From NCBI GenBank assembly GCA_018901625.1, contig JAHIEM010000036.1, forward strand, positions 1 to 15,979: DNA of 15,979 nt, written 5' to 3'. The stretch comes from Nanobdellota archaeon (GTDB lineage Archaea; Nanobdellota; Nanobdellia; Pacearchaeales; GW2011-AR1). Below the pieces are notes generated by a model. The model saw nothing but the letters and a program-made list of their open reading frames with translations. It was not told where the DNA came from and did not search any database. Positions 1-6,781 of the stretch are shown in pieces (position 1 is the first letter of the stretch; the number at the start of each line of letters is the position of its first letter). Both the position numbers and the translations under genes were made by a program.

Positions 1-233
1 CTTACACTACGAGGGATTGTAATTTCTGTGGATTTAGAAACAGAAAACTATTCTTATGGCAAAGGCAATTTTGCTGTGAGAAATGTAGCAAAGAACTCCC
101 AAGAGATTACAATTCTGCAATAAATATATTGGCGAGAGGTAAGGAACTTGCCTCGCTGGAGAAAGCTTCCAATACTGGACAATTAGTTCAGCAAGTAGCA
201 TCTATGAAGGCAGAAGCCACAACCTCAACATGA
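1..233 (+). CDS. tnpB: TnpB, IS200/IS605-family RNA-guided nuclease (C-terminal fragment, cut by window edge)
   Basis: Read from base 3, an open frame of 76 codons ends at TGA 231-233; the gene starts outside the window. Visible are the TnpB C-terminal zinc finger (TTRDCNFCG, then CCEKC: two CxxC pairs about 18 residues apart) and directly after it RDYNSAINILARG, which matches the RuvC-III block with its catalytic Asp and the usual NxAxNI signature. In the family this end of the protein binds metal and completes the nuclease site, and the 3' end of the gene often doubles as the source of the guide (omega) RNA. One usual Gly after the second cysteine pair is Ser here. Whether the full gene is intact, and whether a tnpA transposase accompanies it, cannot be seen. 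Family call is firm; activity is unknown. Confidence 0.88.
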   Translation, partial: YTTRDCNFCGFRNRKLFLWQRQFCCEKCSKELPRDYNSAINILARGKELASLEKASNTGQLVQQVASMKAEATTST

Positions 234-427
234 AAAGCATTTTAGGTTATGGTAGTTCACTAATGGAATATTGCTTATTTGAGATTTTTCCTTGAGAAAT
301 AGCTTTTATTATGTGAACCTCCACACAAAACTTTTTCCATAAACTTCTTTTAAATATGCCTGATAATTATCTCCTCGAACAGATAATTTTATTTCAGGTT
401 ACTTATAATGCTTAATAGGTTTTCTTT

Positions 428-447
428 AGCTTGCCATACAGCAAGCT
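428..447 (+). repeat. Perfect 7-bp hairpin, candidate transposon right-end structure
   Basis: AGCTTGC (428-434), six-base loop CATACA, GCAAGCT (441-447), followed at once by GGGGGG (448-453). IS200/IS605 elements end in subterminal hairpins and carry the omega-RNA scaffold near the tnpB 3' end, so a right-end hairpin is the natural reading. It lies about 195 bases after the tnpB stop, farther than usual, and there is no T-run that would suggest a terminator. The structure is certain; its role is inferred. Confidence 0.4.
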
Positions 448-530
448 GGGGGGTATAACGATAAATTAATCCAGGGTTTATGTTAATTTAATTTGCAAGT
501 GTTCGGTAGAAAATAATTAATAGAGATAGG

Positions 531-540
531 TTTATATATG
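531..540 (+). promoter_or_regulatory. TATA box of the zinc-ribbon (and probably aglB) transcript
   Basis: TTTATATATG is centred about 25 bp before the ATG at 560. With the usual archaeal TATA-to-start distance, transcription would begin at or within a few bases of that ATG, giving a leaderless mRNA; no Shine-Dalgarno sequence precedes the ATG. Confidence 0.6.
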
Positions 541-559
541 TATAAATTTTCTGAGACTA

Positions 560-688
560 ATGGCAGGATATGTATGCAAAAACTGCGGTTTTAAAACTGA
601 GATGAGAACAGAAACTTGCCCGTACTGCGACAAAAATGGGCTGGAAAAAGAGAAAGATGCAGAAGAGTTGTTGAGCAGTTTAGAATAA
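560..688 (+). CDS. Small zinc-ribbon protein, 42 residues
   Basis: ATG 560 to TAA 686-688. The protein begins MAGYVCKNCGFKTEM and has two CxxC knuckles, C6/C9 and C20/C23, spaced like a rubredoxin-type zinc ribbon, then a charged tail rich in Lys and Glu (residues 29-42). There is no signal peptide or membrane segment, so it should be cytoplasmic. A well-placed TATA box at 531-540 supports this start. The aglB start lies 45 bases downstream, so the two may be cotranscribed. I do not recognise a named family; small zinc ribbons of this kind often act as accessory domains binding nucleic acid or protein, but no function can be assigned. The four cysteines and the promoter make a real gene likely despite the length. 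Confidence 0.72.
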   Translation: MAGYVCKNCGFKTEMRTETCPYCDKNGLEKEKDAEELLSSLE

Positions 689-733
689 ATATTATAGAAA
701 AGTTAGTGAAATTGAATTTTTACAGAGTCCAAA

Positions 734-3472
734 ATGTCTGAAAACAATCTGAATGAAGATAGAATTATTGAAGAAAGAAAAAAGAAGTTTAAAGAGTTTT
801 TCATTAAGAAAAATTTCTGGGTGTTTCTAGCTTTAATAGTTTTGGTAATTTTTGGAATCTACCTCAGAAGCATGCCTATGCAGAATCACGGAGGAAACCC
901 TGGATTGTGGGATATTACTACTAACACTTGGACACTGGGGCCGGATTTAGACCCCTTCTTGTTCTTGAGATATGCCAAAGAGATGATAAACGGGGATTTC
1001 TCAAGAATTGACACAATGAGAAACGTTCCATTGGGTTTTGATACAACTACTGAACTGCAGATGGTCTCGTATATGATTGTCTGGACTTACAAGATATTTA
1101 ATTTATTTGGGAGTTACAACGCAGATTTTGCAGGAGTTGTTATGCCTGTGCTTTTCTTTGCGCTCACGATTATTGCTTTCTTCTTATTTGTTAGGGAGGT
1201 TTTTGTTAGGAAAGATGAGAAAACTCTAAAAGCGAATCTCATTGCAATTATCTCAACTTTATTCATGATTGTGATTCCAGTTTTTATATCCAGAACTATT
1301 GCGGGAATTCCTGAGAAAGAGTCTGTGGGGTTCTTTTTTATGTTCTTATCATTCTACTTATTTTTAAAAGCATGGAAATCTGAAAAACTAAGAACTTCTT
1401 TAGTGCTTGGTGTTCTTGCTGGAATCTCTACTGCTCTTATGGGGCTTACGTGGGGAGGTGTTTCGTATATTTACGTAACTATTGCAATCTCCTCTCTTAT
1501 TGCTTTTGTTCTGAATAAAATTCATAAGAAAGAGACTATTGTTTACGGCTCCTGGCTCCTGGTTTCAATTGTGTCTACTCTGATGTTTACTAATAGGTTT
1601 AGTCTGAAGGGATTTTTAACTGGGATGGACACGGGGCTTGCTTTTTTTGTTTTGTTAATATGTTTGGCCCACTCTTTGATATGGAAGACAAAGATTTCTA
1701 AAATAAAGATAATAGAAAAGTCAAAATTACCTAAGAACATAATATCAATTATCTTTGCAATATTGGCTGGAGTATTGCTTGTCTCAATTGCACTTGGCCC
1801 AACTTTCTTAATTGAAAAAGCAAGTGCATTTAACCAGATTATGTTCAAGCCCATAACTGGCAGGTGGAGCATGACTGTTGCTGAAAACAGGCAGCCATAC
1901 TTTACTGAGTGGGGTTCTAGTTTTGGGCCGTTTATTAAAGGAATTCCAGTTATGTTTTGGTTATTCTTTTTTGGAAGCGTGTTTTTATTCAGAGTTATGT
2001 TCTCTAGGATAAAGAGAAAAGATGCGTGGATTTTAACTGCGTTGTATGTTCTCTTCTTTTTTGGATTGGTTTTTTCGAGATACGCGCCCCATCCTGCTAT
2101 GATGGACGGGGAAGGAATTGAAAGCAGGATATTTTACTATGGAAGCGCATTGCTCTTGATTGTTGGAGTGGGGTACTATTATCTTAAGTATCGCAAAGAG
2201 CAAAATGATGATTTTGAAAAGATTGACTTTGAGTTTTTATTCTTGTTTGCACTGTTTGTGCTATGTTTATTCACTGCCAGAAGCGCAGTAAGATTAATCA
2301 TGGTTTTAGGGCCTGTTGCCCCGATTTTTGCAGTGTATCTTGCGTTTTTCTCAATTGAGAGGTTTAAGAAGAGCAAGGATGAAGTGGGAAAAATAGTTCT
2401 AGGAATTATGGCTGTTTTAGTGGTTATTTTGATTTTGTTTAGTTTTTACACATTTTACCAGCAGAGCAAGGGTGATGCCTATAACTACGTCCCTAATTAT
2501 TATACAATTCAGTGGCAAAAAGCAATGGAATGGGTGAGAAATGAAACTCCTGAAAATGCTGTTTTTGCGCACTGGTGGGACTATGGGTACTGGGTTCAGA
2601 GTATTGGAAACAGAGCGACTGTGACTGACGGAGGAAACGCGATGCTATACTGGAATTATCTCACGGGAAGACTGGTATTAACAGGAGATAATCAAAAAGA
2701 TGCATTGGAATTCTTGTATAATCATAATGCGACTCATCTTTTAATTGACCCGACTGATTTAGGAAAGTATGGTGCGTTTTCAAGTATAGGGAGTAATAAG
2801 AACTTTGACAGGATTTCTTCTGGGCCAAGCACTATGCTTCTTGATATTAAAGAGAGTCAGGAAACTAAGAATGGCACTTTAAGAGTTTACAAAGGTGTTA
2901 GTGGAATCGAGGAAGACATTGTATATGATTCAAATGGTTCGCGTGTTTTCTTACCATCCCAAGACAGCGCAATACTTGGAATAGTTGTTGAGGTTTCTCA
3001 GGAAGGTAATCGCACAAGTTTCTCCCAGCCAGAAGCAGTTTTTTATTCACAGGGAAAACAATTAAGACTGCCTGTAAGATATGTTTACTACAACCAAAAG
3101 ATGACTGACTTTGGTTCTGGCTTGGAAGCAACAGCCTATGTTATCCCCAGAGTATCTCAGAATTCAATAGACAATCTGGGAGCAGTGATGTATATCTCTC
3201 CAAGACTTATGAGAGGGTTACTCTCGCAGATTTACATTTTAAATGACCCTTTTAACAACTTTCCGAATTTCAAACTCTCCCATTCAGAGCCCAATGTTTT
3301 CGTTGATAGTATAAGAAATCAGGGATATGCCCTTGAAGATTTTGATTATATTGATGGAATAGGGATGACTGGGCCGATAAAAATCTGGAGTATTCAGTAT
3401 ACTGGCGGGGAAGAATTTAAACCAGAATATTTAGATAATGACCCTTCTAAATATCTTGACTGGCAGTTGTAG
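734..3472 (+). CDS. aglB: AglB/STT3 oligosaccharyltransferase
   Basis: Membrane enzyme that moves a lipid-linked glycan onto Asn in N-X-S/T sequons on the outer face of the cell membrane. 912 residues, usual for archaeal AglB. After a charged cytoplasmic tail (1-26) come many transmembrane helices (about 28-570) and a soluble C-terminal domain (about 580-912). Catalytic motifs are all present: D71-L-D73 (first DxD, metal/catalysis), E194-K-E196 (second acidic pair, in AGIPEKES), TVAE 381-384 (the TIXE/SVSE position in external loop 5) and WWDYGYW 614-620 (sequon recognition). D675-LG-K678-YGA-F682 resembles the archaeal DK motif, with Phe at the last position. Start: ATG 734 has no Shine-Dalgarno; a weak AT box near 687-696 may add a second promoter, otherwise it is read through from the zinc-ribbon gene. 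It is the endpoint enzyme for the glycan genes downstream. Confidence 0.97.
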   Translation: MSENNLNEDRIIEERKKKFKEFFIKKNFWVFLALIVLVIFGIYLRSMPMQNHGGNPGLWDITTNTWTLGPDLDPFLFLRYAKEMINGDFSRIDTMRNVPLGFDTTTELQMVSYMIVWTYKIFNLFGSYNADFAGVVMPVLFFALTIIAFFLFVREVFVRKDEKTLKANLIAIISTLFMIVIPVFISRTIAGIPEKESVGFFFMFLSFYLFLKAWKSEKLRTSLVLGVLAGISTALMGLTWGGVSYIYVTIAISSLIAFVLNKIHKKETIVYGSWLLVSIVSTLMFTNRFSLKGFLTGMDTGLAFFVLLICLAHSLIWKTKISKIKIIEKSKLPKNIISIIFAILAGVLLVSIALGPTFLIEKASAFNQIMFKPITGRWSMTVAENRQPYFTEWGSSFGPFIKGIPVMFWLFFFGSVFLFRVMFSRIKRKDAWILTALYVLFFFGLVFSRYAPHPAMMDGEGIESRIFYYGSALLLIVGVGYYYLKYRKEQNDDFEKIDFEFLFLFALFVLCLFTARSAVRLIMVLGPVAPIFAVYLAFFSIERFKKSKDEVGKIVLGIMAVLVVILILFSFYTFYQQSKGDAYNYVPNYYTIQWQKAMEWVRNETPENAVFAHWWDYGYWVQSIGNRATVTDGGNAMLYWNYLTGRLVLTGDNQKDALEFLYNHNATHLLIDPTDLGKYGAFSSIGSNKNFDRISSGPSTMLLDIKESQETKNGTLRVYKGVSGIEEDIVYDSNGSRVFLPSQDSAILGIVVEVSQEGNRTSFSQPEAVFYSQGKQLRLPVRYVYYNQKMTDFGSGLEATAYVIPRVSQNSIDNLGAVMYISPRLMRGLLSQIYILNDPFNNFPNFKLSHSEPNVFVDSIRNQGYALEDFDYIDGIGMTGPIKIWSIQYTGGEEFKPEYLDNDPSKYLDWQL

Positions 3473-3531
3473 ATGATATTTCAAATGGTCAAGAGTTTTG
3501 CGAAAATAGCAGGAATAAAGGTTCTGTAAAG

Positions 3532-3548
3532 ATAGCGGGTGACGCTAT
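3532..3548 (+). repeat. Perfect 6-bp stem-loop in the aglB 3' region
   Basis: ATAGCG (3532-3537), loop GGTGA, CGCTAT (3543-3548). The CG of the left arm can instead join CGGG (3536-3539) pairing with CCCG (3555-3558), so two alternative foldings exist. This may be part of an aglB 3' UTR or a small RNA; function unknown. Confidence 0.35.
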
Positions 3549-3566
3549 AACTTTCCCGACGAAAAC

Positions 3567-3585
3567 GCCTTTTCAAGGCATTTTT
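3567..3585 (+). terminator. Hairpin plus T-run, candidate terminator after aglB
   Basis: GCCTT (3567-3571), loop TTC, AAGGC (3575-3579), then ATTTTT ending at 3585. It sits about 95 bases after the aglB stop. Archaeal polymerase terminates mainly at T-rich tracts, so the T5 run may matter more than the short stem. Two further overlapping small stems follow: GGGC/GCCC (3586-3596) and CCCT/AGGG (3594-3607). Confidence 0.38.
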
Positions 3586-3656
3586 GGGCATAGCCCTATT
3601 TCCAGGGGTAATAATTTCCATCACCTTTTAAGTTAACAGAATCGTAATAAATAAGA

Positions 3657-3663
3657 TTTAAAA
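3657..3663 (+). promoter_or_regulatory. TATA box of the 3686-6735 operon
   Basis: TTTAAAA is centred 26 bp before ATG 3686. Between it and the start is a pyrimidine-rich stretch, with no Shine-Dalgarno, consistent with a leaderless transcript starting near the ATG. Confidence 0.55.
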
Positions 3664-3685
3664 GCATTAGTTTCTTTTCTTTTTA

Positions 3686-4696
3686 ATGGATGCAATATTG
3701 TTATTTCCCGTATTAATCAGCTTTTGCGCAGTACTTTTCATCTTGCCTAGATGGATAGGCAAGGCAAAAAAGATTGGGCTAGTTTGGGAAGATATGAATA
3801 AGTTCAACAGGCCAAAGAATATTGCTGGCTCCGGGGGTCTGATTGTTATTTTGGGATTTATTCTGGGGGTATTGTTTTATATATTCTTGAAAACATTCTA
3901 CTTTGACAATCCTATCCAGGTTGTGGAGATTTTTGCACTTACAACAAGTGTATTAATACTTGCAGTGATTGGGTTAGTTGATGATTTATTAGGATGGTGG
4001 CACGGGGGCTTAAGCAAAAAATTTAGGCTTTTTTTATGTATTTTTGCGGCGATTCCTTTAATGGTAATAAATGCAGGAAATTCATATGTCAGTATCCCTT
4101 TTCTTGATGGGACAAATCTGGGATTGATGTATGCGTTGATTATAATCCCTTTGGGTATTGTTGGAACTTCAACTACTTTTAATTTTTTAGCAGGTTATAA
4201 CGGTCTGGAAGCAGGACAAGGAATATTGATACTTGGAGCATTAAGCATTGTAGCGTACCTGACTGGCCAAGCTTGGCTAGCGTTAATAGGGCTATGTCTA
4301 GTATTCGCACTTATTGCATTTTTGTTTTTTAATAGATTCCCTGCAAAAGTTTTCCCAGGGGATGTGCTAACATATCCTGTTGGGGGGATGATTGCAATAA
4401 TCGCGATATTCGGAAATATAGAACAAATTGCTATTTTCTTCTTTGTACCCTATATATTAGAAGTCTTCCTAAAAACAAGGGGGGGGCTAAAAAAGCAATC
4501 ATTTGGAAAGCCGAATAAAGACGGGAGCTTAGAAATGAAGTATAATAAGATTTACGGACTGGAACATATGGCGATATGGTTTTTGAGAAAGGTTAGGGGA
4601 AGAGCAACTGAGAAGGAAGTCGTGTACATGATTTATGCATTCCAGATAGTTGTAATCGTAACTGGGCTTTTGATATTCAGAGAAAATATTTTTTAA
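3686..4696 (+). CDS. Alg7/AglH-like UDP-sugar:polyprenyl-phosphate sugar-1-phosphate transferase (GT4/MraY superfamily)
   Basis: Integral membrane enzyme that starts the lipid-linked glycan by moving a sugar-1-phosphate (in the family usually GlcNAc-1-P) from a UDP-sugar to dolichol phosphate, on the cytoplasmic face. 336 residues with about ten hydrophobic helices. Family motifs: NRPKNIAGSGG (41-51), the acidic pair D99-D100 in GLVDDLLGW (metal site), NFLAGYNGLEAGQG (166-179, with N172 and E175), FPAKVFPGD (218-226, with K221 and D226) and the late GLEH (291-294, where related enzymes have an HH/EH site). It heads an operon; one base separates its stop from the flippase start. An 8-base G-run (4479-4486) followed by an in-frame A-AAA-AAG lies near codon 266. 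Sugar specificity cannot be read from sequence; superfamily and role are solid. Confidence 0.92.
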   Translation: MDAILLFPVLISFCAVLFILPRWIGKAKKIGLVWEDMNKFNRPKNIAGSGGLIVILGFILGVLFYIFLKTFYFDNPIQVVEIFALTTSVLILAVIGLVDDLLGWWHGGLSKKFRLFLCIFAAIPLMVINAGNSYVSIPFLDGTNLGLMYALIIIPLGIVGTSTTFNFLAGYNGLEAGQGILILGALSIVAYLTGQAWLALIGLCLVFALIAFLFFNRFPAKVFPGDVLTYPVGGMIAIIAIFGNIEQIAIFFFVPYILEVFLKTRGGLKKQSFGKPNKDGSLEMKYNKIYGLEHMAIWFLRKVRGRATEKEVVYMIYAFQIVVIVTGLLIFRENIF

Positions 4697-4697
4697 A

Positions 4698-5969
4698 ATG
4701 ATAGGGAGATTTAAGAATTTAGGAAAAGATGAGCTTGTGAGGGGAAGTTTTATTCTTTTGGCTGTGATAAGCATATTCAATATTCTTAATTATATCTTCC
4801 AGATGTCTATGGCAAGACTTCTTGGACCGGCTGATTACGGAATTCTGGCGGTTTTAATGTCTATTGTTTATATTTTCGGAATCCCCAGCGAAGCAATTCA
4901 GACAGTGATAGCTAGATATACCAGCAAGTTTGGAATAAAAAAGGAAAATGGAAAAATAAAAGACCTTATGTATAGAAGTTTGAAAAAATTATTTTTATTT
5001 TCAGTTATAGCATTCATAGTTTTTACAATTCTGAGCATATCTTTGTCAAAGATGCTGAAGATAGATTTCTGGCTTTTGGCTTTAACAGGATTGTTTATAT
5101 TTTACTTGTTTAGTGTGCCGGTTATAAGGGGCATATTGCAAGGGAAAAAAAGATTTTTGGGTCTTGGATTAAACATGGTTGTCGAATCGTTTGGCAAGGT
5201 AGTATTCTCTATTCTCTTAGTATTGCTCGGCTGGAAAGTTTATGGCGCCATAACTGGGCTGGTGATAGGAGGCGTTGCTGCATTTATACTTGCATTTATG
5301 AGCGTTAAGGATATTATATTCACTAAAATAAAAAGAAACCAAGACTTAAGTGGAGCATATAGATATAACCTTCCGGTCCTCATAGGAATTACGTCAATTG
5401 TTTTAATCTACAGTTTGGATGTCATTTTAGCAAGAATTTTTTTTAATCCGGAGTTAGCTGGAAAGTATGCGCTTGTGTCTTTGATTGGAAAGGTTATTCT
5501 TTTCTCAAGTTTTGCAATAAGCAAAGCAATGTTTCCGATAGCATCTGAAAACTTTGAAAGGGGCAGGAAAACAAGCAGTATTTTAAAAAAGTCTATCGTC
5601 CTCATTTTGCTGATTTCAGCAGTCATGCTATTTCTATGCTTTTTTATACCTGAGAACGTTATTAGAGTGATTTCATTAGGATCCTCGCAGTATGTCAGCG
5701 CCTCGGACATATTGTTCTTTGTGAGCTTGGCATTTTCATTTACAGCTCTTACGAATGTAATTATTAATTATTCTCTTTCTATTAATCGCATACGTCGATC
5801 TTCACTAACCCTGTTGGTCTTTGTGATAATGGAAGTTGTTTTATTGAGTATTTTTAATTCGAATTTGAGGGAGTTTGCAATTTCTTTGCTTGTGGTAAAC
5901 TTTTTGATGTTTATTTATAGTCTCTGGCTTATAAAAAATGAAATTTTCAATAATAATTCCTGCACATAA
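4698..5969 (+). CDS. MOP-superfamily polysaccharide/lipid-linked glycan flippase (Wzx/RfbX-like)
   Basis: 423-residue membrane protein, hydrophobic throughout with about 12 predicted helices. The N-terminal block MARLLGPADYGILAVLMSIVYIFG (38-61), followed by a SEAIQTVIARYTSKF stretch, is the hallmark of Wzx/MATE-like polysaccharide exporters. Such proteins move lipid-linked glycans across the membrane, matching a place between the initiating transferase and an Alg5-like enzyme. Its start sits one base after the upstream stop, with no Shine-Dalgarno. The last 32 bases overlap the next gene in another frame, so the two are almost surely translated from one mRNA. The length is slightly short for the family (often 430-500). 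The transported substrate is inferred from context only. Confidence 0.9.
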   Translation: MIGRFKNLGKDELVRGSFILLAVISIFNILNYIFQMSMARLLGPADYGILAVLMSIVYIFGIPSEAIQTVIARYTSKFGIKKENGKIKDLMYRSLKKLFLFSVIAFIVFTILSISLSKMLKIDFWLLALTGLFIFYLFSVPVIRGILQGKKRFLGLGLNMVVESFGKVVFSILLVLLGWKVYGAITGLVIGGVAAFILAFMSVKDIIFTKIKRNQDLSGAYRYNLPVLIGITSIVLIYSLDVILARIFFNPELAGKYALVSLIGKVILFSSFAISKAMFPIASENFERGRKTSSILKKSIVLILLISAVMLFLCFFIPENVIRVISLGSSQYVSASDILFFVSLAFSFTALTNVIINYSLSINRIRRSSLTLLVFVIMEVVLLSIFNSNLREFAISLLVVNFLMFIYSLWLIKNEIFNNNSCT

Positions 5970-6735
5970 CGAAGAGAAAAGAATGGGCAAGATGAAAACT
6001 CTTGAAGAATACGGGAAATTTTTTGAAAGACTTAAAAAAAGCAGAGAGATTGATGATTTTGAAATTTTAGTGGTTCTAAATGACTGCAAAGACAAAACCA
6101 TTGATGTTGTAAAGCAAGCTGAGAAAAAATTCGCGGATATCAGGCATATGGAGTTTGAACTGGGGGGCAAGGGGTTTGCCATAATTAAAGGATTCAAAAA
6201 TGCGCTTAAAAGAGATTTTGATGCAATAGGTTTTGTTGATGCAGATATGGCTACCCCTCCTGCGGCTTTTTATGAGTTAATCAAGCAAATTGAAAAATGC
6301 GATGCTGCGATTGCTAATCGATGGGATAAGAAATCTAGTGTCAGGAGAAGCTTCGGAAAGTGGGTTAGAAGCCGTGGTTTTAATATTCTGATTCGGGCTT
6401 TGTTCTTGTTCCCATACAGAGACACACAGTGCGGAGCTAAGGTATTTAGAAGGAAAGTTATCGAAGAGGTCTTGCCTTTATTAGATGTGACAAAATGGGC
6501 TTTTGATGTGTGTTTGTTGTACTGGGCAAGAAAGAAGAAATTCTACATACAAGAAGTTCCCACCATCTGGGAAGACCGAGAGGGCTCAAATATAGGATTA
6601 AATTTCAGAAAAAGCCTTAAAACCTCAATACAAATGGCTACTGCGGCAGTAAGACTAAGAATTATTAACTCTCCTTTTAAAAAAATGGTTAAGTTGTACG
6701 ATCTGCTGCCTGAGAGAGTAAAGATGCATCATTAG
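5938..6735 (+). CDS. Alg5/Dpm1-like GT2, probable polyprenyl-phosphate sugar synthase
   Basis: 265-residue GT-A-fold transferase that should load a hexose from a nucleotide-sugar onto dolichyl phosphate, making the lipid donor used by membrane (GT-C) glycosyltransferases. Motifs: FSIIIPAHNEE (3-13), GGKGFAIIKGF (76-86), catalytic metal-binding D101-A-D103 in FVDADMATPP, RDTQCGAKVF (161-170) and the Alg5/DPMS block WEDREGSN (211-218). There is no C-terminal GtrA-like membrane domain, and no clear helix, so it probably sits at the membrane surface. The ATG at 5938 lies inside the flippase gene (32-base overlap); MKFSIIIP starts right at the first beta strand, which supports it. The GT-C gene at 15110 on the other strand would be a logical user of its product. 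Glucose versus mannose cannot be decided. Confidence 0.9.
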   Translation: MKFSIIIPAHNEEKRMGKMKTLEEYGKFFERLKKSREIDDFEILVVLNDCKDKTIDVVKQAEKKFADIRHMEFELGGKGFAIIKGFKNALKRDFDAIGFVDADMATPPAAFYELIKQIEKCDAAIANRWDKKSSVRRSFGKWVRSRGFNILIRALFLFPYRDTQCGAKVFRRKVIEEVLPLLDVTKWAFDVCLLYWARKKKFYIQEVPTIWEDREGSNIGLNFRKSLKTSIQMATAAVRLRIINSPFKKMVKLYDLLPERVKMHH

Positions 6736-6750
6736 TTTACGTACAGCGTA

Positions 6751-6771
6751 TTTAATACGAAAAGTATTAAA
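6751..6771 (+). promoter_or_regulatory. TATA box embedded in an 8-bp inverted repeat before the epimerase gene
   Basis: TTTAATAC (6751-6758), spacer GAAAA, GTATTAAA (6764-6771): a perfect 8-bp inverted repeat. The left arm is also the best TATA box, centred about 27 bp before ATG 6782, so a dimeric regulator bound here would block TBP. It could equally be an AT-rich coincidence or a small mRNA hairpin. Confidence 0.45.
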
Positions 6772-6781
6772 AGCGAGATAC

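Larger units (their letters stand above)
234..559. other. Gene-free stretch between tnpB and the zinc-ribbon gene
   Basis: I find no credible coding frame here; the longest ATG-led frame I noticed, near 262, is about ten codons. It would be expected to contain the right end of the tnpB element and any omega RNA. Recognisable items are the hairpin at 428-447, a G6 run at 448-453, an AT-rich inverted repeat (462-469 against 483-490, spacer 13) and the TATA box at 531-540 of the next gene. Confidence 0.6.

Noticed and set aside
462..490. AT-rich inverted repeat TAAATTAA/TTAATTTA with 13-base spacer
   Set aside because: Only A and T in the arms; such repeats are common by chance in this composition.
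3473..3529. 18-codon ATG frame directly after the aglB stop
   Set aside because: No ribosome site, very short, no recognisable motif; expected by chance in a 3' region.
3586..3607. GGGC/GCCC and CCCT/AGGG stems as a separate terminator or riboswitch
   Set aside because: Stems of four base pairs overlap each other and match no riboswitch consensus I know; kept only as part of the structured gap.
5408..5710. 100-codon minus-strand frame inside the flippase gene, and similar antisense frames elsewhere (for example 1543-1872, 9079-9420, 12809-13111)
   Set aside because: They lie opposite genes with clear family motifs, have no domains of their own and no promoter; they are shadows.
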